From Echinicola arenosa (GTDB lineage Bacteria > Bacteroidota > Bacteroidia > Cytophagales > Cyclobacteriaceae), in the NCBI RefSeq assembly GCF_014841125.1, contig NZ_JACYTQ010000002.1, forward strand, positions 992,001-1,056,000: DNA of 64,000 nucleotides, written 5' to 3'. Every line of letters begins with the position of its first letter. Position 1 is the first letter of the stretch. Below the pieces are notes generated by a model. It worked only from the letters and a program-made list of their open reading frames with translations, was not told the DNA's origin and did not search any database. Of this stretch, positions 52,428-60,715 are shown piece by piece. A program made the translations under genes and the position numbers.

Positions 52428-53018
52428 ATGGCACGTAGGAATCCCATATTTACACCGGAATTGATCAAGGTCATTAAGATCTTTGGTCTTGCATCGGTGG
52501 GGATCGTGTTGGTGTTTTCTTTTTTCAATGAATACAGAGCGGATAATACAGGAGATGCAGAAGTGACGCATATTACTGATGCTAGCCGATTGTACTTTAA
52601 AAATGTCCGTCAAATCTATTATGATATTGAAAGAAGAGATGATGCTAAAGTGGATATTTTTAGGTACTCGAGAAATTCGAATAACAAAAAACTGCTTTTT
52701 CTCAACCTTTCTATTATATTAAGCCGTATAAAAAATGAAGCCTATATCTTCGTGGAACCATCTGAAGCCCTCGAAAAGCAGGAGGAAATAGAAATTAGAT
52801 GGAAAAATCAATCAAGCCAAAAGCAAGGAGAAATATACTTTAGGTTTGGGGATCGTTTTACACATTATGATTTTGTTTCTAAGTTGGCGCCATTAATTGA
52901 GGAGAACATTGATTTTGAGGTGAAATTTGATCAAGAATGGCAACCAATATTGGTATCTGAAAAAGAGCGTTTTTCTTTTAAGGTTACTGCAGAGGATTAT
53001 TTTAGGCTTGTAGAGTAA
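52428..53018 (+). CDS. Membrane-anchored protein of unknown function
   Basis: A 196-aa protein starting two bases after the decarboxylase stop. One membrane segment (residues about 18-34, FGLASVGIVLVFSFFNEY) is followed by a periplasmic or cytoplasmic domain with beta strands: RLYFKNVRQIYYDIERRDDA, LLFLNLSIILSRIKNEAYIF and GEIYFRFGDRFTHYDFVSKL. I do not recognise the family. The repeated Phe/Tyr strand pattern recalls the following gene's product, but there is no clear homology. It probably shares an operon with the decarboxylase gene. Confidence 0.7.
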   Translation: MARRNPIFTPELIKVIKIFGLASVGIVLVFSFFNEYRADNTGDAEVTHITDASRLYFKNVRQIYYDIERRDDAKVDIFRYSRNSNNKKLLFLNLSIILSRIKNEAYIFVEPSEALEKQEEIEIRWKNQSSQKQGEIYFRFGDRFTHYDFVSKLAPLIEENIDFEVKFDQEWQPILVSEKERFSFKVTAEDYFRLVE

Positions 53019-53036
53019 ACCCAAAGTAATACCATT

Positions 53037-53498
53037 ATGGACGTTAAAAAAATAGACAATCTCTGGAGATTTCTAGGGATCCGAAACAATGTACCGGTGA
53101 AACTGGAATTGGATCATCATGTGTCCTACTCTTTTGTCAAAGGAAATATTCAGGTCAAGCACCAATTCAACCCAAAGCTATGGCAGGAATCTTCTTTGGT
53201 GATTCAAGAGAAGTCTTTTCAAGAAAAGTCTGTTTTGCAACATTACCACCACAAGAAGCAACGATTTGGTTTTCATACCGAAATGACATCAACGCATGTG
53301 CAAATATTTTTTCCCAGAGAGTTACTTCATTTCAAGACCAAATATGAAATGGACATCCAAAAGGATCGTCACGGCAATTACCAAATTATCCTCAGCCCTT
53401 TTGTGCCTAAAAATGTTTATGAGATTTTAGACAGTGTAAATTTCACTTGTAGGGAATTGTGGAAGAAGGATTTTTTCTCGGAAAGCATCCGAAACTGA
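53037..53498 (+). CDS. Hypothetical protein (153 aa)
   Basis: A soluble, basic and aromatic-rich protein without a signal peptide. Visible elements are the opening VKKIDNLWRFLGIRNNVPVK, a His-rich middle (QHYHHKKQRFGFHTEMTSTH) and VQIFFPRELLHFKTKYEMDI. No family recognised. It follows the membrane-anchored protein gene with an 18-base gap, and the stop lies three bases from the stop of the convergent DUF2905 gene. It probably belongs to the transcript that starts at the decarboxylase gene. Confidence 0.65.
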   Translation: MDVKKIDNLWRFLGIRNNVPVKLELDHHVSYSFVKGNIQVKHQFNPKLWQESSLVIQEKSFQEKSVLQHYHHKKQRFGFHTEMTSTHVQIFFPRELLHFKTKYEMDIQKDRHGNYQIILSPFVPKNVYEILDSVNFTCRELWKKDFFSESIRN

Positions 53499-53501
53499 GT
53501 G

Positions 53502-53729
53502 CTACTTGCTTAAAAACTGAATAAGTCTTATGATCAAAGAAACGAGAATGCTCAATAGGACCATAGTGGTTATGGGAAAGTAAAACCGGAAATTTTCCCT
53601 TTCTATACGAATATCACCGGGTAATCTCCCGAGCCAACTGAGTTTATCACCCAGAAAATATATCGCCAACCCAATCAGTGTAATACTGATCCCAATACCT
53701 ATTACCCATTTTGCAGTTTCAGCGTTCAT
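53502..53729 (-). CDS. DUF2905 family small membrane protein
   Basis: A 75-aa protein with two membrane segments: KWVIGIGISITLIGLAIYFL and FPITTMVLLSILVSLIIRLI. Between them is the family signature LSWLGRLPGDIRIERENFRF. Proteins of this family are widespread, small and of unknown role. It converges on the 153-aa gene with only three bases between the stops and has no obvious terminator of its own. Confidence 0.93.
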   Translation of the reverse strand: MNAETAKWVIGIGISITLIGLAIYFLGDKLSWLGRLPGDIRIERENFRFYFPITTMVLLSILVSLIIRLIQFLSK

Positions 53730-53836
53730 AGGCGCTTATTGTTGACGCTTCAGCAATGAAGTTATTAATATTTTCCAAAAATGGTAGTGTTCACAAAAGT
53801 CAAGTATATTTGGGGATGCACTCAATCTTATTTAAA

Positions 53837-54442
53837 ATGAAGTACTGTTTGACTATTTGCTTTGCATTATGCTTTTTATCGTTTTGGGTTTCTGCGCAGG
53901 ATAGTTATAGGCTGGAAATTCAGGCATTCCAAAATCACCTAAATGATGAATTAGGCAATCCTGAAGAGTCGCCCCTAAAAAGTGAAGACCTAGAGCAATT
54001 CGAAAAGCTTGAGTTTTTTCCTATCAACCCTAAATTCCATGTAAAGGCTATTTTTATAAGGACTGAGAATCAAAAGCCTTTTAGAATGAAGACCACTACC
54101 ACACGGAGGCCAATTTATGAAAAGTTTGGAGAGGCACATTTTGAGCTGGATGGTAAAAACTATGTACTCAATATTTACCAAAGTCACCAACTAAGGGAAA
54201 GGGAAGAATTCAAGACACATTTGTTTTTGCCTTTTACGGACCTCACCAATGGAGATAGCTCATATGGTGGAGGAAGGTTCATTGACTTAGAAATTCCTTC
54301 AGATCAAGAAATAATTATTGATTTTAATAAAGCGTATAATCCCTACTGTGCCTGCAATTCACGCTATTCATGTCCCATACCTCCAAAAGAAAATGATTTA
54401 CCTTTGGAGATTAAAGCAGGAGTAATGAAATTTCATGATTAG
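53837..54442 (+). CDS. DUF1684 domain-containing exported protein
   Basis: A 201-aa exported protein. I start it at ATG 53837 (MKYCLTICFALCFLSFWVSA, then Q), a signal peptide; the longer frame from 53756 adds 27 unlikely residues. The DUF1684 pattern is plain: LEIQAFQNHLNDELGNPEES, the middle FGEAHFELDGKNYVLNIYQS, GGGRFIDLEIP, and the diagnostic C-terminus NPYCACNSRYSCPIPPKEND with paired cysteines. The function of the family is unknown. Single gene, with 15 bases to the convergent PLD-like gene. Confidence 0.9.
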   Translation: MKYCLTICFALCFLSFWVSAQDSYRLEIQAFQNHLNDELGNPEESPLKSEDLEQFEKLEFFPINPKFHVKAIFIRTENQKPFRMKTTTTRRPIYEKFGEAHFELDGKNYVLNIYQSHQLREREEFKTHLFLPFTDLTNGDSSYGGGRFIDLEIPSDQEIIIDFNKAYNPYCACNSRYSCPIPPKENDLPLEIKAGVMKFHD

Positions 54443-54457
54443 TGACAATTGAGTATT

Positions 54458-55132
54458 TTAGAAAGATTTCCACAATCGATCAAACTCCTTTTCAAATGTC
54501 CTGATCGTGTGGATATCTTCTAACAATACAATGTTCTCATAATTGTATTCAGCAGCTGATCTTGTCCAATTGTAGCTTCCTGTTAAGATCTTTTTACGGT
54601 CAAAAATCGCAAACTTATGATGCATATGGACAGGACTATTGTCTTTTTGCACCAAAATTCCGGCTTGTTCCATTTGCTCGATGTCAGAACCCAAATCAAA
54701 GGACTTGTCATCATCGGTTATAATTTTGATGGAAACTTTTCTGTCATGGGCATGTAATAGTTCTTCTGTGATGCGATCATCACTAATAGTAAAGACACAA
54801 ATGTGGATAAGTGAACTCGCATTCCGAATTTCTTGCCGGATTGCATCCCTACAAGCATTTCCCGGACTAAAAAAGGCAGCTGTAGCCGAAGTAGCTTGCG
54901 GTTCCTGATTCAATACCTTAATGGCTTCATAAAACCATTGGATCAGGTTTTGGCTTTTTATATCCTCGGTATTTTCCACTGCCATTTGTTTGATTTCTGA
55001 CAGCAGAACTTGCCTTTCATGCGTGGACAAATGATTTAAATCAGTCTTTAAAGCCTTTCTTTCCGAACGGGAAAGGACATGATCTTGTAGGCTGTCTTTG
55101 AAGTTTTGAATAATTTCTTCTAGGGGAAGCAT
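54458..55132 (-). CDS. Phospholipase-D-like nuclease-family protein
   Basis: A 224-aa protein with one PLD (HKD) motif, HHKFAIFDRKKILTGSYNWT, in which His, Lys and Asp are all present, as in the Nuc endonuclease type that works as a dimer. The domain starts near SATAAFFSPGNACRDAIRQE, followed by ISDDRITEELLHAHDRKVSI. The N-terminal 80 residues are a helical region without signal peptide, so it is probably cytoplasmic. Substrate DNA, RNA or lipid is undetermined. Single gene; its 5' side faces a 155-base gap to the DUF3037 gene. Confidence 0.9.
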   Translation of the reverse strand: MLPLEEIIQNFKDSLQDHVLSRSERKALKTDLNHLSTHERQVLLSEIKQMAVENTEDIKSQNLIQWFYEAIKVLNQEPQATSATAAFFSPGNACRDAIRQEIRNASSLIHICVFTISDDRITEELLHAHDRKVSIKIITDDDKSFDLGSDIEQMEQAGILVQKDNSPVHMHHKFAIFDRKKILTGSYNWTRSAAEYNYENIVLLEDIHTIRTFEKEFDRLWKSF

Positions 55133-55287
55133 TATCTTTTCAGTTGGTTAGATAAGCCGAAGCAATTGAAGTTGAGTTTATTAATTTTATCTAACATAAT
55201 AATTTGCAATGATTGAAGTGGCATTTTCCACATGGATCAGCGAAGCTTTTACAGTGGATAAATAGTAATTTGAGACTTTAGGAGCTT

Positions 55288-55671
55288 TTAAAGTACATTT
55301 TCCTCAAAAAGCTTCTCTAAGGTTTTATCCAAATCTTGGGAAAAGCCGGTGTGTGGTCTAGAGGTTTGGATAACTGAACTTCTGACAGCGGTGAGCCATC
55401 GAAACCGTGAAGCCAGATCCATTTCGGCTATTTTTCCCCCATTATCTTTTCCAAAACAGATTTTGTCAAAAGAGGATAAGTTGAGTTTGATCATTTCAAT
55501 ATCTGCTGCTGCATCCAAGGCCAACAATTTGGTTTCGTTCAAATGGGTCTTGACTTTGAGGAAGCCACTTTTGGCATCGCAAAGGATCACTCCCGCATTG
55601 ATAAACTCTTCTCTTTCCACCCGAGGTACCACCCGGATGATAGCATATTCAAATAAGTGCTGCTCTTGCAT
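55288..55671 (-). CDS. DUF3037 domain-containing protein
   Basis: A 127-aa protein from ATG 55671 (MQEQHLFEYAIIRVVPRVER); an ATG ten codons earlier (55701) is possible and would lengthen the overlap with the upstream gene to 53 bases. DUF3037 features are REEFINAGVILCDAKSGFLK, LNLSSFDKICFGKDNGGKIA and SRFRWLTAVRSSVIQTSRPH. The family often lies beside a HipA-like kinase gene, as here. The function of the pair is unproven. It overlaps the end of that kinase gene by 23 bases, which points to coupled translation. Confidence 0.9.
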   Translation of the reverse strand: MQEQHLFEYAIIRVVPRVEREEFINAGVILCDAKSGFLKVKTHLNETKLLALDAAADIEMIKLNLSSFDKICFGKDNGGKIAEMDLASRFRWLTAVRSSVIQTSRPHTGFSQDLDKTLEKLFEENVL

Positions 55672-56431
55672 CTTGGGCTTCTTTGGTAAATTGATCGGCA
55701 TAAGAAAATCTCAAATGTAAATATTCTTGATAAACATCCCGCAATGCCTCGGCATCTTCCCCATCACCACTTGCCAACAGCCATTCCTCGGGAATCAGGG
55801 AGACCACTTCTTTTATTTTTTCAGGACTCAATAACTTTTTAAAGCTTTCATTGGCTTCATCCAATTGACTGGCTCTGGGAAGCAGGACATGGTTTTGGAT
55901 AATGGGGAAAGACTTAGTGGCACTTTTTTCCCAGTTGGTCCAGGCATGGTGAAAAAGCAAGGAAGCTCCATGGTCGATAAGCCATAGCTCGCGGTTCCAC
56001 ATTAGCATATTGGTATTGCGGAAAGTGCGGTCCACATTGGTGATCAGCATGTCCAGCCAAACTATTTTGGAGGCAAGCAGCGGGTCTACCTCCATGGCCA
56101 AAGCATCATAATTGATGGCGCCAGAAAGAAAATGCAGGGCCAGGTTTTGGCCTTGGCTGCTTTTGAGCAGATCTTGGATTTCCTCATCTCCTTCTGACCT
56201 ACCAAAGGCCGGGTCCAAAAAGGCAAATACCAGCTCAGGCACTTTGAAGCCTAAAAGTCTGGCGATTTCACCACCGATCAGTTCTGCGATCAATGCCTTT
56301 TCACGCTGCCCGGCACCCTTGAATTTCAAAACATATTTGAAACCATCATCGGCATCGGTCAAGGCCGGCAAGGAGCCCCCTTCCCGAAGAGGAAGAATAT
56401 ATCGGGTCACATTTACAGTGCGTAAATCCAT
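55649..56431 (-). CDS. HipA-like kinase domain protein
   Basis: A 260-aa protein with a stand-alone HipA-like kinase fold. An ATP-anchoring lysine is in FKYVLKFKG. The catalytic-loop equivalent is VWLDMLITNVDRTFRNTNML, with Asp and two Asn as in HipA, and the metal-binding motif is WLIDHGASL in place of DFG. It is much shorter than HipA (about 440 aa) and has no HipB-like antitoxin beside it. The overlapping DUF3037 gene is its constant neighbour in many genomes, as I recall. Whether it is a toxin, regulator or inactive kinase is open. Confidence 0.87.
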   Translation of the reverse strand: MDLRTVNVTRYILPLREGGSLPALTDADDGFKYVLKFKGAGQREKALIAELIGGEIARLLGFKVPELVFAFLDPAFGRSEGDEEIQDLLKSSQGQNLALHFLSGAINYDALAMEVDPLLASKIVWLDMLITNVDRTFRNTNMLMWNRELWLIDHGASLLFHHAWTNWEKSATKSFPIIQNHVLLPRASQLDEANESFKKLLSPEKIKEVVSLIPEEWLLASGDGEDAEALRDVYQEYLHLRFSYADQFTKEAQDARAALI

Positions 56432-56685
56432 AGTTTTGATAAAAAGGTTAACTGGGGATAAGCCTGATGATTCTAATCAGATCGACCAACTTTTCCCAGT
56501 TCAAATATTGGACAATATATTTTAAATTGAAACTAAAGGCTGCTTTTAGGGAGCTTGTTTAGTCAAGTGTTTTTAATGTAGCGTACTAGCAAGATTGTAC
56601 ATTTATTAGCATTCCCAATTTTTTATTAATTACAGGAAACCCTAGACTTTTTTAATAATGGAAATTTGGATCATAATCCATTTAC

Positions 56686-57069
56686 CTATAGGGTTTTTAA
56701 AAAGTCTTCAACCACCGGCACATCCGCCTCAGCCCAATCTAGATTCAATAACTTTTCTTTTGGAAGCCACTGATAGGCCTGGTGTTCTGCCAAGTGCAAT
56801 TCACCGGATTGGATGCTGGCGATAAACGGTATTAAACAGATTTTGAAGTTGGGGTATTGATGAATGACCTCGGGCAGCTTCTCTCCTGTTTTGATATCCA
56901 AATGCAGCTCTTCCTTGATCTCCCTGATCAGGCATTCCCGTTCTGATTCCCCATTTTCCAGCTTGCCACCGGGGAATTCCCATTTAAGGGGCATTTTCAT
57001 CTTTTTACTTCTTTGGACAGCGAGCACCATTCCATCATGAACAATAATGGCGCAGGTTACCTTTAACAT
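56686..57069 (-). CDS. Nudix hydrolase, MutT/CTP-pyrophosphohydrolase type
   Basis: A 127-aa (deoxy)nucleoside triphosphate pyrophosphohydrolase. The start MLKVTCAIIVHDGMVLAVQR fits the MutT subgroup. The Nudix box is GGKLENGESERECLIREI followed by KEELHL, with all acidic metal ligands but His in the place of the usual final Gly. WLPKEKLLNLDWAEADVPVV is the C-terminal signature of this subgroup. Role: removal of damaged or unusual nucleotides such as 8-oxo-dGTP or 5-methyl-dCTP, by family. Single gene. Confidence 0.92.
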   Translation of the reverse strand: MLKVTCAIIVHDGMVLAVQRSKKMKMPLKWEFPGGKLENGESERECLIREIKEELHLDIKTGEKLPEVIHQYPNFKICLIPFIASIQSGELHLAEHQAYQWLPKEKLLNLDWAEADVPVVEDFLKTL

Positions 57070-57159
57070 AGAAAAGTGGTTTTGTTCCCTAAGATAGGAA
57101 TGAAAGAATAATGTTTATAAAATATTGTGTTCTAAGCTCAATTCTGGGATAACTTTTTA

Positions 57160-57190
57160 TTCTTTCTTTTCCATTGATGAAAAGAAAGAA
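57160..57190. repeat. Perfect 12-bp inverted repeat
   Basis: The arms ttctttcttttc (57160-57171) and gaaaagaaagaa (57179-57190) with a 7-base loop. I have a memory of similar pyrimidine/purine hairpins as dispersed repeats in Bacteroidota genomes, followed by a conserved tail like the one seen here (aaatctaggcc). Confidence 0.6.
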
Positions 57191-57287
57191 AAATCTAGGC
57201 CATGAAGCTTTCTTCAAATTGAGCGAATTTCGTTACCGATTAAAAGTGTTTGCCTCAATTTGATTTTGTGCCAGTCATTGTTGGCTA

Positions 57288-57333
57288 AAAATGAGTGGAT
57301 CTCGCTCGTCCACTTCGCGAGCTAACTCATTTT
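57288..57333. repeat. Nested hairpin element
   Basis: The outer arms aaaatgag and ctcatttt enclose gtgga/tccac and ctcgc/gcgag pairings that are partly mutually exclusive. This suggests a folded RNA or DNA structure belonging to the same repeat as 57160-57190. Confidence 0.45.
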
Positions 57334-57735
57334 CTTAACGCCCACATCAACTGCCTCAAAACCGAAACCTTCAAAAGGCCATTTTATGGAATTCAGTTGA
57401 ATATTTCATTTCTTAAATGGAATGTGTAAAGTCTCAGCTAGTCAGATTGTAATTAATTAAAACCTTCAAATTATGAACTCCTATATTAATATTCCTGTTG
57501 TCCCGTCAGCTGCCCTGATTAATGTTGGGCCCATGATGCTGTTTTTCAAAGATTACTAAATTGCTTTAGGTCCACTGATTTTCAATTTTACAATTTTTCA
57601 ATCCAACAGTTCGAAAGCAATCCACAATTAAACGGTTAAGCTCTCAATCAACATATCTCCAATCTCAAGTCTCTCGTAACAAAGCAATAATACCACTTAC
57701 TTTATCAATCTCGTAAAAAGCCTTAATTTTGAGAC

Positions 57736-58392
57736 ATGAAAAATCGTGCAGTTATATTCGATATGGACGGAGTCATCTGTCATACCAACCCCTATCACAG
57801 CCAAGCTTTTGATCGATTCTTTGAAAAGCGGGGCATGAACCCTAGCCAAGAGGAGTATGCAGCACATATGTACGGGAAACCAAACAGTTATATCTTTAGT
57901 TACTTTTTGAACAAGGAAATTACAGCGGAAGAATTGGTGGAGTTGGAAAATGAAAAGGAAGGTTTGTTTCGGGAAATATATGCCTCACAAGTAACACCCG
58001 TGCCGGGTTATTTGGAGTTCTTGGCAAGTTTAAAAGAACATGGTTTGAAGACTGGTGTGGGTACTTCTGCTCCGCGTGCCAATATGGATTTGATCATCGA
58101 TACTTTGGGTATCAGAAACCAGATGGAATCTTTTATGGCCAGTGAAGATGTAAAGACCCATAAGCCTAAACCAGAAGTGTATTTGAAATCTGCAGAAAAC
58201 TTGTCCACAAATCCTGAAGATTGCGTGGTCTTTGAGGATTCTTTTTCAGGGGTAAGTGCGGGAATCAACGCAGGGATGCAGGTGGTAGCTGTCCTTACTT
58301 CCCATACCAAAGAAGAGTTGCCTCCTTGCCAATATTATATTGAAAATTACAACGAATTTTCGGTCCAAAAAGTACTTGAAATGCTTGGATAA
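57736..58392 (+). CDS. HAD family hydrolase (beta-phosphoglucomutase-like)
   Basis: Haloacid-dehalogenase-superfamily phosphatase or mutase of 218 aa. Motif I is IFDMDGVICHTNPYH with both catalytic aspartates. The helical cap covers about residues 16-80. Motif II is VGTSAPRAN, motif III the lysine in KTHKPKPEVYLKSA, and motif IV VVFEDSFSGVSAGINAG. The arrangement is that of the beta-phosphoglucomutase / phosphoglycolate-phosphatase-like group; the sugar phosphate substrate is undetermined. A Bacteroidota-type -7 element lies close to the start codon, and a strong hairpin follows the stop. Confidence 0.93.
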   Translation: MKNRAVIFDMDGVICHTNPYHSQAFDRFFEKRGMNPSQEEYAAHMYGKPNSYIFSYFLNKEITAEELVELENEKEGLFREIYASQVTPVPGYLEFLASLKEHGLKTGVGTSAPRANMDLIIDTLGIRNQMESFMASEDVKTHKPKPEVYLKSAENLSTNPEDCVVFEDSFSGVSAGINAGMQVVAVLTSHTKEELPPCQYYIENYNEFSVQKVLEMLG

Positions 58393-58425
58393 TTTCAAAT
58401 ACAAAAAACAGTAAAAAATATACAT

Positions 58426-58468
58426 AATAATGTGGAAAAAGTTGTTAATAGCTTTCTTCCACATTATT
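58426..58468 (+). terminator. Hairpin terminator after the HAD-hydrolase gene
   Basis: Perfect 12-bp arms aataatgtggaa (58426-58437) and ttccacattatt (58457-58468), followed on the plus strand by T residues to 58472. It lies 33 bases after the stop codon and overlaps the end of the convergent yjbQ gene. Confidence 0.82.
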
Positions 58469-58470
58469 TT

Positions 58471-58893
58471 TTAGTTGCCCATTGCGGTAATCACTAATTT
58501 TCGAGGACCTCCGTAATTTCTGAATTCCCCCAAATAAATGCCTTGCCAAGTTCCTAGGGCCAATTTTCCTCTGGAAATAGGAATATTTACAGTACAGCCA
58601 AAAACGCTGCTTTTGATATGGGCGGGCATATCATCAGGGCCTTCATATGTGTGGATAAACCGTGGATAACTTTCAGAAACCATGTCATTGATAAAGGTTT
58701 CGAAGTCTTTACGTACTGTAGGATCGGCATTTTCATTGATAGTCAGGCCTGCAGAAGTATGTTGGATAAATACCTGTAAACTACCCTCTTGAATACCCTT
58801 AATTTCAGGTATGGCAGCTTCAACTTCATCAGTAATCAAATGAAAACCCCTACGGTAAGGTTGAAGTGAAATATGTTTTTGAAAGAATCGCAT
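58471..58893 (-). CDS. yjbQ: YjbQ family protein
   Basis: A 140-aa protein of the UPF0047/YjbQ family, annotated as secondary thiamine-phosphate synthase in some species. Signature blocks are GFHLITDEVEAAIPEIKGIQ, VFIQHTSAGLTINENADPTV with the conserved histidine and asparagine, IHTYEGPDDMPAHIKSSVFG and LALGTWQGIYLGEFRNYGGP. It forms a trimer with a metal site in solved homologues. It converges on the HAD-hydrolase gene. No thiamine gene is nearby, so the name should be taken as a family label. Confidence 0.94.
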   Translation of the reverse strand: MRFFQKHISLQPYRRGFHLITDEVEAAIPEIKGIQEGSLQVFIQHTSAGLTINENADPTVRKDFETFINDMVSESYPRFIHTYEGPDDMPAHIKSSVFGCTVNIPISRGKLALGTWQGIYLGEFRNYGGPRKLVITAMGN

Positions 58894-59202
58894 GTTGCAA
58901 AAGTAAGAAGGTCTCTAAATTTAACCATGGACACAAAGGATAAACCTGGTATTTTGATCCAATTCAATCAAAATCTCATTAATGTACTTTGTGAAAAAGT
59001 AATAATTGAAGAAGGTATTATCCACTGAAATAAAAGGGATGAACGCAGATGTTGATTTAAGGGATTACTCTGAAGGTTATATAGAGCAATCCTATTTTAG
59101 AAAACAACCTTCAATATTGTTTGTCCTGCCTGTGGAGTTTTGAAGGGGATTTACAACAATTGATTTTTCGAATTTTATCTTTGTTCATCTTTTATTAAAT
59201 TA
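58894..59202. other. Intergenic region between yjbQ and radA
   Basis: About 310 bases, AT-rich, holding the yjbQ promoter and the 3' end of radA. No gene, repeat or convincing terminator was seen. Confidence 0.5.
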
Positions 59203-60576
59203 CTAAAATAGCTGCTGATACATTTCTTCGAGCTTGGTGACGGGGATGACTTGGATGCCAAATGTGGATAAGTCAACTCCCTTTACCGCATACTTAGACA
59301 CAATGATCTTTTTAAAACCCAATTTATCTGCCTCTGCTATTCGGTTTTCAATCCTGTTTACAGCCCTGATTTCTCCCCCAAGGCCTACTTCTCCCGCAAA
59401 ACATAGATCAGGTGAAATGGGACTATCCTCATAAGAGGAAATCAGTGCCGCACAAACAGCTAAATCCAAACCGGGATCGTCCACACGCATGCCCCCTGCC
59501 ACATTGAGAAATACATCCTGCTGGCCGAGGCGCATCCCTCCTCTTTTCTCCAAGACCGCCAAGAGCATATTGAGCCGTTTGGCATCATGCCCTGTACTGC
59601 TGCGCTGTGGAGTACCATAGGTGGCAGGACTGATTAGGCTTTGGATTTCGATCACCAATGGTCGGTTTCCTTCCAGCATCGCACCAATGGCGACGCCATT
59701 CAAGACCTCCTCACGTTGGCTGAGCAGGATTTCAGAAGGATTGGCCACGCCACGAAGTCCATCTGCCCGCATTTCATAAATTCCCAGTTCATTGGTAGAA
59801 CCAAATCGGTTTTTGGAGGTTCTTAAAATCCTGTAGGAAAGGTGTCGGTCACCCTCAAACTGCAAGACTGTATCCACCATGTGCTCCAATATTTTGGGCC
59901 CTGCAATAGAGCCATCTTTAGTGATATGACCGATTAAGAATACTGGAGTGCCCGTTTCTTTGGCGAATTTCATCAATTCAGCAGTGCATTCCCTGACCTG
60001 CGAAACACTCCCCGCGGCAGATTCTACATGTTTGCTATGCAAGGTCTGGATGGAGTCGATGACCAATACTTGGGGTTTGACGGTTTCTATTTGCTGGAAT
60101 ATGTTTTGGGTATTGGTTTCCGATAGGACAAAGCAGTTTTCTGAATGAAACAGCATCCTTTCGGCACGCATTTTAATCTGACTTTCACTTTCTTCACCAG
60201 AGACATAGAGCACTTTGGTTTGGTTCAGTACCAAGGCGATCTGCAGCATCAAAGTGGATTTGCCAATGCCCGGTTCTCCACCAATTAAGGTCAGAGAGCC
60301 AGGGACGATGCCCCCGCCCAAAACCCGGTCCAACTCAGGATCCTTGGTCACCAACCTTGGATGCTCCTCATAGTTGATATCTTGGAGTTTTCTAGGTGAA
60401 TTGTTGCGCTTTGTTTTTTCAGATCCTTGTTTCCAGCTTCCGCGGCCCGTTTCTTCCTTGTGGATAACCTCTTCAACATAAGTGTTCCACTCTCCACAGG
60501 CCGGACATTTCCCCACCCACTTGGGACTCTGTGCTCCACAGTTTTGACAAAAAAAAGCAGTCTTTATTTTAGGCAT
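59203..60576 (-). CDS. radA: DNA repair protein RadA
   Basis: ATP-dependent branch-migration factor of 457 aa that works with RecA in recombinational repair. The N-terminal C4 zinc finger is FFCQNCGAQSPKWVGKCPAC. Walker A is GGEPGIGKSTLMLQIAL, Walker B is in PQVLVIDSIQTLHSK, and the RadA-specific motif is ILRTSKNRFGSTNELGIYEM. The C-terminal Lon-protease-like domain (about 280-457) includes GGMRVDDPGLDLAVCAALIS. Full length and all motifs present. It is 140 bases downstream of polA on the same strand, with a palindromic repeat between the two genes. Confidence 0.97.
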   Translation of the reverse strand: MPKIKTAFFCQNCGAQSPKWVGKCPACGEWNTYVEEVIHKEETGRGSWKQGSEKTKRNNSPRKLQDINYEEHPRLVTKDPELDRVLGGGIVPGSLTLIGGEPGIGKSTLMLQIALVLNQTKVLYVSGEESESQIKMRAERMLFHSENCFVLSETNTQNIFQQIETVKPQVLVIDSIQTLHSKHVESAAGSVSQVRECTAELMKFAKETGTPVFLIGHITKDGSIAGPKILEHMVDTVLQFEGDRHLSYRILRTSKNRFGSTNELGIYEMRADGLRGVANPSEILLSQREEVLNGVAIGAMLEGNRPLVIEIQSLISPATYGTPQRSSTGHDAKRLNMLLAVLEKRGGMRLGQQDVFLNVAGGMRVDDPGLDLAVCAALISSYEDSPISPDLCFAGEVGLGGEIRAVNRIENRIAEADKLGFKKIIVSKYAVKGVDLSTFGIQVIPVTKLEEMYQQLF

Positions 60577-60623
60577 TATTTTGTTGTTGAAAATTGGGTT
60601 AATCTATAGCAGACTACGAGCTC

Positions 60624-60689
60624 TTCGTCAAGCTCAAGGACCAAAGGGAAAATATTGTTCAAACTCTAGCAGTCCTTGAGCCAGTCGAA
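60624..60689. repeat. Imperfect palindromic repeat between radA and polA
   Basis: ttcgtcaagctcaaggac (60624-60641) and gtccttgagccagtcgaa (60672-60689) are inverted copies matching at 14 of 18 positions, the inner 10 bases perfectly. The spacer is 30 bases. The form is that of dispersed extragenic palindromes or small MITE-like elements. Confidence 0.65.
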
Positions 60690-60715
60690 ATGGCTAATTA
60701 AGTTTTCCATATATT

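Larger units (their letters stand above)
57070..57735. other. Long intergenic region with structured repeat
   Basis: Over 660 bases without a convincing gene. The left half carries two inverted-repeat structures (57160-57190 and 57288-57333) described separately. The right half (57340-57735) is AT-rich and contains the promoter of the HAD-hydrolase gene, including taattttg at 57724-57731, a match to the Bacteroidota -7 pattern TAnnTTTG, only a few bases before the start codon. No tRNA or other RNA gene seen. Confidence 0.5.

Noticed and set aside
53756-53836. A longer N-terminus for the DUF1684 protein
   Set aside because: The signal peptide begins at the ATG 53837; 27 residues before a signal peptide are implausible.
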